Below, piece after piece: positions 46,180 through 57,752 of a DNA stretch of 64,000 nt. This DNA comes from Halichoerus grypus. Lineage: Eukaryota > Chordata > Mammalia > Carnivora > Phocidae. Location: contig NC_135725.1 of assembly GCF_964656455.1 (NCBI RefSeq), positions 53,265,688 through 53,329,687 on the forward strand, written 5' to 3'. The notes below the pieces were generated by a model. The model did no database searches. It was not told where the DNA came from and was given only the letters and a program-made list of their open reading frames with translations. The position numbers were made by a program, and so were the translations under genes. Positions within the stretch are counted from its first letter, which is position 1, and each line of letters starts with the position of its first letter.

Positions 46180-47260
46180 TGGTTTTATGGGAGGTGTTGG
46201 TTATTTTTCCGATGTTCTGCATTATGCTGCTGAACCAGTATTTGATGTTCTTCCTATTGACAACTGAACTAACTGTGATGAAGACTTTCTCTGGTTTCAT
46301 CATTTAGTGTTTAAACTGATCAATTAGTATCTTTCAATTCTCACATTCAAAAACCTGTTGGCTCTCTTTAACAAATGCAGTTGAGAACATCTCCATGTAT
46401 TTGAAGCACTGAAATCATACTTTAATTCTGAAGAAAAGGCCCCCCAAATTCTTGTTAACATTTTTAATAACCCATTGAGGGAAACTTACTTATTTCTTGT
46501 TCATAGTCCTCAATATGTCTTCAGGAAATTGAAAGAAAAATCAGTATTATTGAAGTAGTATCTTGATTAAAAGAACTTGTTGAATGTGTTAAAGAAAGAA
46601 CTGACCAAAATTTATTTCTTTAAGTGTCTAGGCTATTAGTAAAATGAACACTACTATTTATGAACAGGACAAGAAATTCCAACTTGAAATGAATAATTAT
46701 TATAGCACTTGCCATGAGATTTGTTTGAAACAGATTTCATCTCCTGAAGAATTTAATTTTTTTAAGAATTCAATTCTTTACATACATATTATTTAATAAT
46801 CACCAGCATGAGAACATGTGGAATCACTGTAGTGTTGAAGAGAAAGGAAATACAAATTTATGACAAAGCTATCTTGTTTTATTACTGGACAACATTTTTA
46901 AGTCATTGATCATGAGATACAGAGTAATACTGAAAAATGGTAAAGCTAGTTAATACCATAAAGGTGGTTTTATGTGCTTCAAAAAAACAAATTGAAGAAC
47001 CACTCTTAGAGTTGTTAACTTTATGCCACTATGTGTTCAGAATACCAGCTCACTGTGGTAATGTTGAGCACGTTTTCTCATTAATGAATGTTCAATGGAC
47101 AAAATGACTAAAGAAGTTGGGTGGGACCACTGCCAAGATATGTTACAATTTAAACGGAACACAGCCAGTAACTGCAAGAAATTTTATAAGCAAATTCTGC
47201 AAAACACGGAAGTGTTGAGGAGAACTAAATCTTGTGAAAACAAAATTAAGATAAGAGGTG
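46180..47260 (+). pseudogene. hAT transposase remnant (C-terminal dimerisation region)
   Basis: hAT transposases catalyse cut-and-paste transposition; their C-terminal dimerisation region has a hallmark E-R-x-F-S-x-M pattern. Here 47060-47107 reads NVEHVFSLMNVQWTK. After a stop and frameshift, 47146 onward reads QFKRNTASNCKKFYKQILQN, which fits the segment that normally follows. Upstream, pieces such as MNTTIYEQDKKFQLEMNNYY (about 46645) look like the helical insertion region. Many stops and frameshifts exclude function. It lies just left of the right terminal repeat, as expected for this superfamily. Confidence 0.6.
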
Positions 47261-47447
47261 TAATTTAGATGCTTATAGTCTATTTCAGATAAACAACAAA
47301 TGGTGTTTTAGCATAGTATGTACCACTACATATGTAGTATGTACCACAAATTATTTTTATCTTGACGTATCTACCCATAGGCAACTAGAAATAATTTTAA
47401 TTTAACTGGGCACCCTGTATTCTATTTGCCTCATCTGGCAACCCTAG

Positions 47448-48899
47448 CTGGGGCATGACCTACCTGGGAACATTTTAATATTTTTTCTTGGATTGGGGTT
47501 TCATAGACTGAGTACATGATATAATTCAAATCCCAGGACTCCTTGAGGGAAAGACTATGGATGTTAATTATGAGGGAAGATTATTCATATTAAGGATATT
47601 AAGTTTTCCCACCAAATTCCAACAGAGCTGGACAGCTTTTATTGTTGTCGTTGTTGTTCACCTGGAAAGCATTCCTCCTTTCAGTTGAAGATCGTTATTT
47701 TTGAGTACCTGATTTAGTGTGTATGTGGTGGGGGGACTGTCTCAGCTGCAGCTCACATACTTGTCAAGTTCAAATCCTATTCCACGGAGGGGCTGACAAC
47801 CACTGAAGCTTTACACATCTGGGTTGGGTGCGCTTCAGGATGGCCCTGGCTTCTGTGTGGGCTTTTCCACTTTTATTGTATTATTTATTACGTTTTCGTT
47901 TGTTTCGTGAGGATTTTGTTGTTATTGTTGCAAGTCATGGAGAACTCCCTTTACATTCTTGTGAGCTCACTAATGCTTTTCAAAGTATGTTGGCTCTAAT
48001 TTATGTAGTATTTAGGTGCTTTGCTGTAGGAGAGGGGGTGCATTTCAGGATATCTGAAATATGAAATATGAAAATTTCACAAAGTCCATTTTTAAAAATA
48101 GACTTAGCATCAAGCTGACTTGCAAATTTTCAAATACCACCACCATGAACTATTTTGGGGGGTTCTTTGTAATTTAAAAATTGATTTTAATATTTTTCAT
48201 AGTATGACAAACACATTCTTTTAAGAGTCAAATAAGTTCTATAAGTCTTGTAAGAAAAAAGAGAGCATTCTCTTATTTGCACATTCTTCTTTCACACGCC
48301 CTCTTCCTGGGTACAACCACTTTTAATTATCACAGTTTTTTAATTATTTTATTCACAGTCCCATATTTTACAATAATGTGTTGTCCTCAATTTTCTTAGT
48401 TTATTAATTCTGGATATTTAATTCGACCTCTTACAACAGATGATGAGCATTTGGCTTCCACAGCACCTCCAATATCATGCAATCATCCTTTTAAAACAAT
48501 ATATCATAATTTTAATCAGTGTTTAGTATTGGCACTATTATGACTTTGTAAATATGGATCACTGTTATGCTAATTAATATTCTCATATTTCTCAATATTT
48601 TCTGTTTCTCATAACCAAGGGTATTTATTTTTCCTAAATAGATTTGTCTTTCTAATAGCTGAGGACTGTCTTTGTCTGTGTTGTGTTTGGAATATAGGTT
48701 CAGAAAATCCCAGAAATCTGGTTAAGAGGAATGAAGGAGTCAACTTCTGCTCTTATAGATGGATGACTTTGGCTTCTCACAGGTGACCAGGGGCCTAGAG
48801 AGAGGTTGACAGTCACACCGCATACCTATCCCCATCCCAGGCTCATTGCTCCTGCTCGGTTTCCCTATTTTAAAAATATTTTTGTATAATAATGTCTTT
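47448..48899. other. Single-copy DNA, nothing recognised
   Basis: A 78-codon chance frame (47828-48064). No domains or repeat consensus. Confidence 0.45.
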
Positions 48900-49074
48900 T
48901 AAAAACTACACAGGGGTGCCTGGGAGGCTCAGTCAGTTAAGCGTCTGACTCTTGATTTTGGTTCAGGTCATGATCTCAGGGTTATGAGACTGAGCTCTGT
49001 GTTGGGTTCCATGCTGGGTGTGGAGCCTGCTTAATATTCTCTCTCTCTCTAAAAAAAAAAACCCAACTACATAA
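48900..49074 (+). mobile_element. Older Can-SINE subfamily copy
   Basis: SINE about 48912-49061. The head 'ggggtgcctgggaggctcag' is followed by 'cttgattttggttcaggtca' and 'gggtgtggagcctgcttaat', which differ from the other copies and mark a separate subfamily. The target-site duplication is imperfect ('aaaactacaca' and 'caactacataa'). Confidence 0.9.
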
Positions 49075-50274
49075 AGTACCATAAGCTATTTGAGGGCTTT
49101 TCAAAGTGAGAAAAAAAACAAATAAACAAACAACAGAGACTGCACCCCAGAACCTTGCTCAATCTAGTCTTAGCCTATTACTTTACTATCTTGAACAGGA
49201 CATAGTTACCAAAGCTTCATACAGCTAGCAAACCTTCACTCAGTTTCCAGAAAGGTAAGACCTTCATATTTCACACATTTTGGAACTGGAATTTTGGAGC
49301 TGGCTGGGTGTTAGATGAGAAAAATGTGACCCTGAATTTGTTGGTGAGAAATAGCTGTCACCTGCCCCCAATATCCCTGATGGAAGCTAGGGACACCTAC
49401 TCTGTTACCCACCTTTTAGCTCAACCTTACTGAAACTCTGTAATAGTCCAGCAGGTTCCCTTATCTACCCTTATATTCATCTAGAGCAGCAGAGAGCAGA
49501 AAACTTCCAGCTCCATGACCTATGGAGCTGGTAGGGAGGCTGCTAAAGCTCTTCTTCACCCTCCTTGCTCAATGGTCTCATTCAAGGTTATCAACCTCCC
49601 CTTCCTTGCTCAGGCTCAGAGAGGTACAGAGAGCTTGGTGTGAGTGGTATAGGTATGTGACCGTGTTGTGACTGTGGTACCTGACTATGGGACACTTTTG
49701 GCTTAGGGTGGAATGGCTGTGGTAAAATAGAATCCTTTACTCTTCCTCTTCTCAATGACAGGAGGAGTCCAAAGAAACTGCTGAATTGAAAGATGGAGGA
49801 AATGCCCAAGGGTTGCAGTGGTTTGAGAAAGGTAGCAGGTACTTGGTAAAGGGATGTGGCAAAAAATTCTGTAGTAATTGGGTTCTGTGTGGAAATATCC
49901 TTGAAGGCAATGAGACTTTTGTTTGGCTGAACTCATTGGCTCAGAGGTTGCAACATCTAATATCATTGTCTTGGAAGCTGCATCAAAAGGTACTGATACC
50001 CACTTGGCAAAGAGGCTGTAGTGATACCTGCCTTTGATGGATCATAAGAGCTTTGACAATAAGCATCCTGGTGGAAACCATAATGGACCAAAGGTCAGAG
50101 GTTCCTTCCAAGGTATTTTGGACATTGGGTGTCATGCTAAAGATGGAGAAAGGCCCCCATTCAGGACCAATATTAGCATCTTCCCACCATAGTCAATGAA
50201 CCTTTCAGTTAAATTTCATTTATGTTAGCAAAATAAAGTATTGTGATATTTTTGTAGTATAGTGTTGGAACAAA
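49075..50274. other. Single-copy DNA, nothing recognised
   Basis: A GC-richer stretch at 49560-50160 has frames of 72-87 codons on both strands without a recognisable domain. Confidence 0.4.
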
Positions 50275-50385
50275 TGTATGCTTTTATTATCTCATCTAAT
50301 CTTTATACACTCTTCAAAGTAAATATTGTTTTTTTCTTTTACAAAGGAGAAAACTAACACACTGAAAAGTTAGTATCTCTTAGTG
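50275..50385 (-). mobile_element. MIR SINE fragment
   Basis: 'tatctcatctaatctttata', 'ttttttcttttacaaaggag' and 'aaaactaacac' resemble the central part of reverse MIR. Confidence 0.5.
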
Positions 50386-51379
50386 TGACACATAAAAGAG
50401 AAAACCAGGGCTGGGGAAAGCTCTGGATTGTGGGAAAACATATGGATACAACTGACAGAAAATGTAATCTAATTTATTTAAACACATGAGAGAGACATTG
50501 ACACATGTAATTGAAAAGTCTGGGGTAGACCAGTCTTCACACTCCAGGGTTGATGCAGAGACTAAATTAACTTCATCAGGATTCAAGTCCTCTCCAGTTT
50601 TTGGTTCCCTGTTTTCTGTGCTGGGTTTATGTTCAGGCCTTCTGTTGTTTTCAGGAGGGTAAGAACTATATTTTCCCAGGTGGAAGCACAGCTGAAAATA
50701 CAGCGCTTTTCTCAGGATAGCCCCTGCAAGGTCTCATTGGGTCTTACTGGCTCCATTTGGGTCCCATGCCCATTCCTGCACCAATCCCCATGGCCAGGAG
50801 AATGAACACTCTATTTCAAGAGGCCTGAGTCAACAGACCCGTCCTTGGAGTAGGAACAGGTAGAAAACACACCTCCACATGCACGTGGAATAAGATTGAA
50901 ATATATGGGTTGTTCTTCCAAAAGGGTACTCTTTCTGGAAAGCTGAATGAATACTGAATTTCAAAATGAAAACAGGAAGCAAGAACATATCTACTATGGC
51001 CTTTTCTCAATGCCCCCAATCCCTTCTACTGGCCCTGCGCCATTTACCTACTTATGCCATGTGATCCAACAGAACCATGCTCTATTGAGGTGAGAATCAG
51101 ATCTTGTACTTACATCATCATCTTTGCTATCTTGTATGGAGTTTGACTCCCTTGGAGGGATGGGTATTCACAGTATTAACACATACTAACTATATTCCCT
51201 TCATTAGGCATGATCTTTATTTCTCCTGTTAGACTGAATATTTCCTCATCAGATCAAGAATTCTGTGAACTTGGGACGCCAGATTGTGCAATAATGCTCT
51301 ATATTTATACAAAGTTTATATAAGAGCTTATACAAGATGCTCTGATATTTTCTAGCCAAGAATAAGACTGAATAAAGCT
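50386..51379. other. Single-copy DNA, nothing recognised
   Basis: Frames of 67-68 codons on the minus strand only. Confidence 0.45.
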
Positions 51380-51500
51380 CATTAAGTACCTACTGTGTGC
51401 TGCTCAGAAATGCTTCATACATATTGCTACTAATCTGCGCCCCCCACCGGAGCCTTCCTATTTGGGAAATGAGGACACTGTAGTCATGTGTAGTAGATAC
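51380..51500 (-). mobile_element. MIR SINE, first part
   Basis: 'attaagtacctactgtgtgc', 'tgcttcatacatattgctac' and 'gggaaatgaggacactgtag' match the 3' and core parts of reverse MIR. A plausible remaining part lies at 51815-51890. Confidence 0.65.
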
Positions 51501-51814
51501 TTTTTGATGTTTCTTCCCAGATAATAATGACATTGTTAACTGCCCCTTTCACTCCTTTTGGGTGCTCCTCTTCCGCCCTCCATATGTTTTACAAAATAGA
51601 ATGAACTGGTCTGTAGAGAGACAGAAAATAAAACAGATATATCCCAGTAGTTTGAATTTCTAAATTTCTGGTGTCTTTTCATTACCTGGCAAGAGGTCTG
51701 ACTATTGCTTGAGTTCCATAAGATGCTCAATCTTTAAAAGTTCTCTTAAAAGCCAAGCCCCAAAGGAATGGATAGCTTTTAATCAAAACTTAAAATCAAG
51801 TTGCTCAAGACCCT

Positions 51815-51890
51815 ATGACCAGGAAGTAGTAGAGTCAGGATTTAAAGCTAATTCTCTCTGAATCCAAAGCCAGTGTGGTACATGGCCATG
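51815..51890 (-). mobile_element. MIR SINE, possible second part
   Basis: 'gaccaggaagtagtagagtc' and 'aggatttaaagctaattctc' correspond to '...cagctagtaagtggcagagctgggattcgaacc...'. It lies about 315 bp from the first part. Confidence 0.45.
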
Positions 51891-54074
51891 CACTTTGACT
51901 TGCATGTGCTACAACTCAAATTTCTAAAGTTAACATTATTTCATCTCAATGGACACTACATGTTATTTTTAGTAAAATGAAAAAGTTAAGCAGCTGCTAA
52001 CCTAACGTCCAGATTTCTAGGGAGAGGAGCAATTTTAGAAAAATGTGAATCAGCATAGATGCCCTGTTTAAGCATCAATTAGCGTGGCTACTGTTAACAA
52101 GGAATGCCAAAATGTCACTGTTAAAAAATAGCTAATAAAATCAACATGGTGGATATTTAAAATTTCAATGCACAAGCCTACCAATGCTACAGTATTATAA
52201 TCCCAATATGGACGGTTAAGAAGTGAAATGGTATTTGTGGGTGTGTATAAAGAAAGCAAAATCAATTTCACAGTTTAAACTACAGATTATTTAGAAAAAA
52301 CACATATTGAAAAGACTTCTCAGGTGCTCTCGAAATAAGGGAACAATTTTTTTTTCTGTTCTCTTGCTTAGTAATGAATTATTCATAATTAACCAACCCC
52401 TACTTAACATAATTTGCTAAAGTATGCAGGTTAGATTTTATTTTGCCAAAATTATCACCCATCATGGTTCATTGCCTTTAAATCTTCTCATTTGGTTTAG
52501 AGGTTCTTTCTTTCTTTTTTAATCCTCCACTAAGTCGAACTGCTTGCAAATACATTTTACAGCAAATCCGTACTAGGGGAATGACTACTTGTACTTTTCA
52601 TTTGTGCTGAAGCTTGCTTTATTCTGGAACTGCTATTTTCAAGTAATGGCTATACATTCTCAGTTGTTTGATAAAGTGAAGACTTGCTTACAAAGTGCAG
52701 AAGAATAGTGTATAAGGTGTACTATTTCACAACTGTGTAATTACACCAACCAAGGCTTCAGTTAATGAGTTCCCTACATGGTTTTGGAAGAGAGATCACA
52801 ATATGTGCTTTTCAAACCATGCTTTTTGGTTTGAAAGGGATGGAGATTACCTAGTGCATCAGAGCTCCATCTCAACTATTCCAGAAAGATAGTTTTATAT
52901 CCCATTTTCAAACACTGTCCAAGAAAAAGATTCCAAGTTAAAATCTGTATGAAATAATAATCCTCCAAATGATTCTATTACTGATTTTTCATGTGTGAAA
53001 TGGCACTGGAGATGTGGTTTATAAATTTGAAATGATGTTTGAACCAGTTATTTTCTTTAAAATGTATGGTTTCATTTGAGAGGCCTTATTAAGTAATTCT
53101 ATGGGTAAATTCACAGAGTCATCGCCTGAAAAACCTGCTTAACCCCATCATGATCAGAATGGATATTCATAAGCATCCATAGTCAATATTGGTTCTCGGA
53201 ACTCAATCACTCCACCATTATCTGCCGCTACTCACTTGGTCTCAGGCCTCAGTTAAAACAGGTGAGGAAAACCCTCTTTCAGTGGTATGCGAAAGTGGGG
53301 AATAATGGGAATCTAAGTGGATGCAATCCAATATTAAAAAGATGGCACAGTTTCGAGGAAGAAATACCGAAGGTCACCCTTCAGTGTTTTCATGTAGTAT
53401 ATGTCAAGGTCAGCTTTTTCTTGGCCCATCTTTCCAGCACCCCATCTCCATATTGTGGGTGTTTTTCTGAATGGCTTTACTAAATACATTGCTTTCCTAG
53501 GCTGATGTTTTCCTCCTCCCATCCATGCAAATGTTTCTGTCTGAACACAAAGAAACCGCTTTCTAGCCTGGCCATTCTATTCATTTTTAAATTGTAGTTA
53601 ATGTCTCAGGCTTTAAAGTATCAGTTTCAGTCTATAATCTTTGCTCTACAGCCTTATGCTTCATAGCGTTTCCAGCACCTGGCACTCTACAATACCAACA
53701 GTGGGTATTCAAGAACTGCTTGCCAGTTATAATAAATAAATTTTAAAAACCAAGATTCTTTTTTCTTCAGGGAAACAAGCTATACTTCATGTAGTATGAA
53801 AATAGATGATACCAACTTTACTACAATAACCTCATCTATAAGCTTTATTTCAAGGGCCCAGAGACTGAAGCAGAAATGAGGAAGTGGGATCACTGTAGAG
53901 GAAACCTGAAATAGAGTTGTACTGTCCAACTTGCACGTGCATGTGTTGGTGTGTCTGTACAGTTCTTGTAACCACCGAATAGCTAATCTGAACTATGATA
54001 TCCACAGGTATCTGAATGTTAGCCAAATGGGATACTTAGCCTAAAGGGGCAGCAGACTGCTTTTAAAAAGAAAG
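51891..54074. other. Single-copy DNA, nothing recognised
   Basis: About 2.2 kb without a supported feature. A weak L2-like 3' end may lie at 53655-53730. The part near 52360-52700 is repeat-free. Confidence 0.45.
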
Positions 54075-54396
54075 ACCTGTACCTCTGAAACAAATAATAC
54101 ATTATACGTTAAAAAAAAGAAGAAGAAGAAGAAGATAGCAGGAAGGGAAAAATGAAGGGGGGGAAATCGGAGGGGGAGATGAACCACGAGAGACTATGGA
54201 CTCTGAGAAACAAACTGAGGGTTCTAGAGGGGGGTGGGAGGATGGGTTAGCCTGGTGATGGGTATTAAAGAGGGCACGTTCTGCATGGAGCACTGGGTGT
54301 TATACTCAAACAATGAATCATGGAACACTACATCAAAAACTAATGATGTAATGTATGGTGATTAACATAACATAATAAAATAAAATAAAAAAAAGA
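54075..54396 (+). mobile_element. Short L1 3' end (two-module 3' UTR)
   Basis: Begins inside the inner 3' module ('acctgtacctctgaaacaaa', then 'taatacattatacgtt'), has an A/GAA-rich tract, then the GA-rich segment. It ends in the outer module ('gatgtaatgtatggtgatta' and 'acataacataataaa') plus A-rich tail. It has the same architecture as the minus-strand copies at 18.1 and 41.7 kb. The flanking duplication is unclear. Confidence 0.9.
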
Positions 54397-57029
54397 GAGA
54401 GAAGGATTTTTATATATCTTTTGTTTGCATACCATCTTGTATGCGTTTGCATACACTGCTAAACCTAAAATTCTGCATTGTAGGTATAGCTCAGAGAGGT
54501 TAATGACACCTCCAAATGTGTTATCAAGACATTTTCTGAAGTCTTAAAGATGGTATGTACTTGAGAGGTAAGGATGTTACAACGCTATTTCATTAAGCAC
54601 TGAACTTTGCTATTTCCTTTCATACCTGATGTATGTACAAAGGTTTATATCAAAATACTTGGTTGGAGTTTCTGTACTGAAACAGAAAGGGGGTACCAAA
54701 GACAGTCTGGGTCGTAGGGTCCTAGTGAGCACAATCAAATGACTCAGTATATCTGATAAAATTTACTAAACATGTTTGACTTGATTGTGAAAATTTTTCC
54801 ATTTTTTAACTGTGAGATGCCATAAAGCTTCACTTTTTGCCAAATCATAAGATAGCCTTTGACTTAGATGGTTCTCAAGAAATATAAATATTGACTTAGT
54901 GATATTGTAAGAAAAATCAACTCCTATTAGAATATATTCTATAATAGAAGCATAAACCAGCTAACAGAAGTTTTCATCTGATTGTTATATAGATTATTTT
55001 AAATTTTTATTATAGGCTGGAGGTCTGGATAATAAATTTTAAAAATCTAACTATATTTTTATAGCCTATATAAGGCCAGGGTTGTAAAGCCATTTCAAAA
55101 ATTTTATTTATACTTAGGAAAACATGGATTTGGTATAAAACTGTATCATTTTCCTTGATGAGCACATAAAACACATGTATTACCTTTTATATACATACGT
55201 ATAGTCCCATAATGTTGTTTCAACCACCCATTAATTACAACTTCCAAACAAAACAATCAAGCTCTGTTCCTTCTCGGACAGATACAATCAGGAAGTAGGA
55301 CACTAAACACATCTGTCCCACTCAAGCACCTGGTAAAGCAGCCAGGCTCCAGCTTGGGCCACTTGTGCCCACAGTCACACAGAGCCCTTCTATATTTCTT
55401 AAAATGACAAACATAACCATCCACACTAGTGATGCAAAGGTATCTGTAAATCCTCTATAATCAGTAACTAATGGCAAAACTTCAATGTATAAAAATGAGA
55501 CAAACATGTTGGATGTACACGTAAGGGTAGACTTTAGAGGAGGGAGGCTGACGCAAGATAGGCAAGGTTCCCTGGTATTGTGAAGAGTACCCCTGGTGGT
55601 GCACAAGGCTGTGCGTGGGGACAAGTTTAATTCTTCAACAAAGGGAAGAGCGTCCACCAGCTTTGGTAAGTACAACTTAATGGAGAGAAAAAGCCGAAAG
55701 ATAAGGATATGAGTCCTGTGATACATCAGCGAGAGTCCCCCAAATTAGCTGCATTTCCCAGAATGGACTGAGTTAACTGGGAAAGCAATCAGAAAGTGCG
55801 TAAGTTATGAAAGGAGCCATTAGCAGAGCTGAACAGTCACTCAGAGCTTACACTTTGGTGACCCTAATGCCCTCATGAAAGTGAAACTCCTAACTGGACA
55901 TGTGGGATTGCTGCAAAATTCAGACCACCAATTAATACAGGGCACAAATGACTTTCACCTTAAACAAAGCTATGCATCAAAAGCTATACATCACGTCATT
56001 TTAGGAGTTCGGAGCTCTTTCGGTTATGTGTCATCACCCAAATTCAAAAGCACATGGTGGAAGGACTTTTGCCAAAGCAATTAGGTATTGCACAATCATA
56101 GAAGCAGAGGTTCCAAAAACTAGTTTGTTGGGGTTTGATAATTTCAGACCTATTTTGGATTTTTTAACAGCCTCTCAGGAATGAATGGGTAGGTGCTGTG
56201 TAGACACCAACCAACAACTTCAGAATCCTTCTGGGAGTTACTGCACTTAACTCCAAAGGGAACTCCCCAAAAGAAGCCTGAATAGGTGGTAAACATCAGA
56301 AAAACATTGCAAACAAAAGGTCATTTATACAGCTTACACTCATTTGTACATTTTCCTCTGAGAACTAAAATATCCTGGCTCTGAGTATTCTCATGTGGGA
56401 AAAGAGAACTTAGATGGACTTACACATCAATAAGTGAACACAGTCGCTTGGGGAGAGACAGAACTAATTCACTGCATCAAAAAAAGAGCACCATCATATG
56501 CTGACTTATTTTTAAAAAGATGGTTTCTAGACTCAGTGAAAAATAGAAGGTGCCTGGGAGCTTGCCAGGAACACAGCAGAGAAGCTGGGCTGCAAGGAGG
56601 ACAGCTCAGGTCTGCTTGCCAGTTCAGTGGTGGAGATTAGCCCAGTGGCCAGGTGCGTGATGTAGATACAAGCCATTCCAGTCCTCATCCTCTTCCAGAT
56701 GGTGGAGCCTCTGGCTGCCCTGTCTGTGGCCTCCACGAGGGCATAATTCCATCCCTGGCCATCCTAGAATTCATTCAGCAAAATATTCAGTCTCTCTTCA
56801 TAAATTCAGGCTTCAGGGAATTCTACCTTGGTCTGTGTCTTCACAGTGGTGTAGATGATGGAATTACAACAAAATCAGCAATCTTCAAGCTCTCGTCCTA
56901 AAAGGATCAAGAGCAAAATTTGTCCCCAGTAGCCATCCTTTTATGAATAGGACCCTTCCATTAAAACTCAGGGACAGCTTGTCAAGCAGTTAAGTTTTTC
57001 AACAAATCCTTGTCAGATATGTTGGTATA
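54397..57029. other. Single-copy DNA, no supported gene
   Basis: Holds the longest open frames of the window that are not repeat-derived (134 codons at 55322-55726, minus; 82 codons at 56653-56901, plus). They lack recognisable domains, and frames of this length are expected by chance. Confidence 0.4.
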
Positions 57030-57320
57030 TTAAGTGTTGTTACTTCTCTTATACAGAAACTGCACAGCTGGCTTATTCAAAGTTGCTATGAGTTTTTGTT
57101 CTTCCTTGGAAAAGATGGTAGCAGGATCTCTGCAGCAAAGCTCATAAGTACCTTTGTTTTGTAGGCCTGCCTGGCATTCACCCATGAGCCCCTTAACCTT
57201 GGCCTCTGCCAAGAGCTCCCCCATCTCCTTCTGCCTCTGGGGAAATGAGACTGCTTTATCACAAAGACAGTTGAATATTTCACCTAAGTGATTCCTGGGT
57301 TGTTTATTTATATCTTAGAA
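57030..57320 (-). other. Open frame with splice-acceptor-like tract (uncertain exon or pseudogene)
   Basis: On the minus strand a frame stays open from after an in-frame TAA near 57321 to a TAA at 57030-57032, about 97 codons. It includes residues such as KEMGELLAEAKVKGLMGECQ and ends KRSNNT before the stop. A 'tctcatttccccag' tract lies just before codons RQKEM and could serve as a splice acceptor. I do not recognise the protein, no donor or partner exon is identifiable, and a chance frame remains likely. Confidence 0.2.
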
Positions 57321-57708
57321 CACATTGCTTATGTGTTGAAGTATAATCTATATCTAATACTGAACAGTATTATTGCAAATTGCATAAAAACATACCATCA
57401 GTGAATTCATTAGTATTACATACTTAGGCTACCGGTGTTTTAAATGCTTTGCATTGTATAAAAATCTCCCATCATCTGTTTGAAAATATTTTAATCAAAT
57501 TAGAAAAAGAAATTGGTGTTTTTGTATGAATGGGGGACAAGTTTTTGTTTTTTCACTATTTTGAATAGTGAAATATGTAATGTGTTCTCAGAAGTAAATT
57601 AGATTTGGATAATGAAGGAAATCTCTTGTTTAAGCCATTTTCTGTAAAGAACTTTATTAATCTTTTTCCTTTTTATCTGACAGGCCACAATTAGATTGTC
57701 TATTGTTT
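57321..57708. other. Single-copy DNA with a hairpin
   Basis: A perfect 10-bp stem with 3-base loop lies at 57551-57573. No gene seen. Confidence 0.45.
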
Positions 57709-57752
57709 ATTTTATTTATTTTAATTAATTAATTAATTTATTTATTTATTTT
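57709..57752. repeat. AT-rich (TTTA)/(TTAA) simple repeat
   Basis: Degenerate run of TTTA and AATT tetramers. Confidence 0.9.

Larger units (their letters stand above)
44879..47447 (+). mobile_element. Decayed hAT-superfamily DNA transposon with transposase traces
   Basis: The left end 'cttgggttgccggat' (44879-44893) and right end 'atctggcaaccctag' (47433-47447) form 15-bp inverted repeats with two mismatches. The right subterminal sequence (47285-47447) includes 'tatttcagataaacaacaaa' and 'tttaatttaactgggcaccc', typical of the family. Transposase-like residues lie just upstream. The left half also holds a (TA)n expansion, a possible unclassified repeat (about 45230-45545) and a Can-SINE. 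No matching 8-bp target-site duplication is visible. Family could be Tip100-like (Arthur/Zaphod group), from memory only. Confidence 0.6.

Noticed and set aside
53925..54050. 'tactgtccaac' as a hAT terminal repeat
   Set aside because: Only about 10 bases fit; the expected inner sequence and opposite end are missing.
55322..55726. 134-codon minus-strand frame, the longest in the window
   Set aside because: No domain, splice context or repeat-free partner exon seen; length is within chance for 64 kb in six frames.
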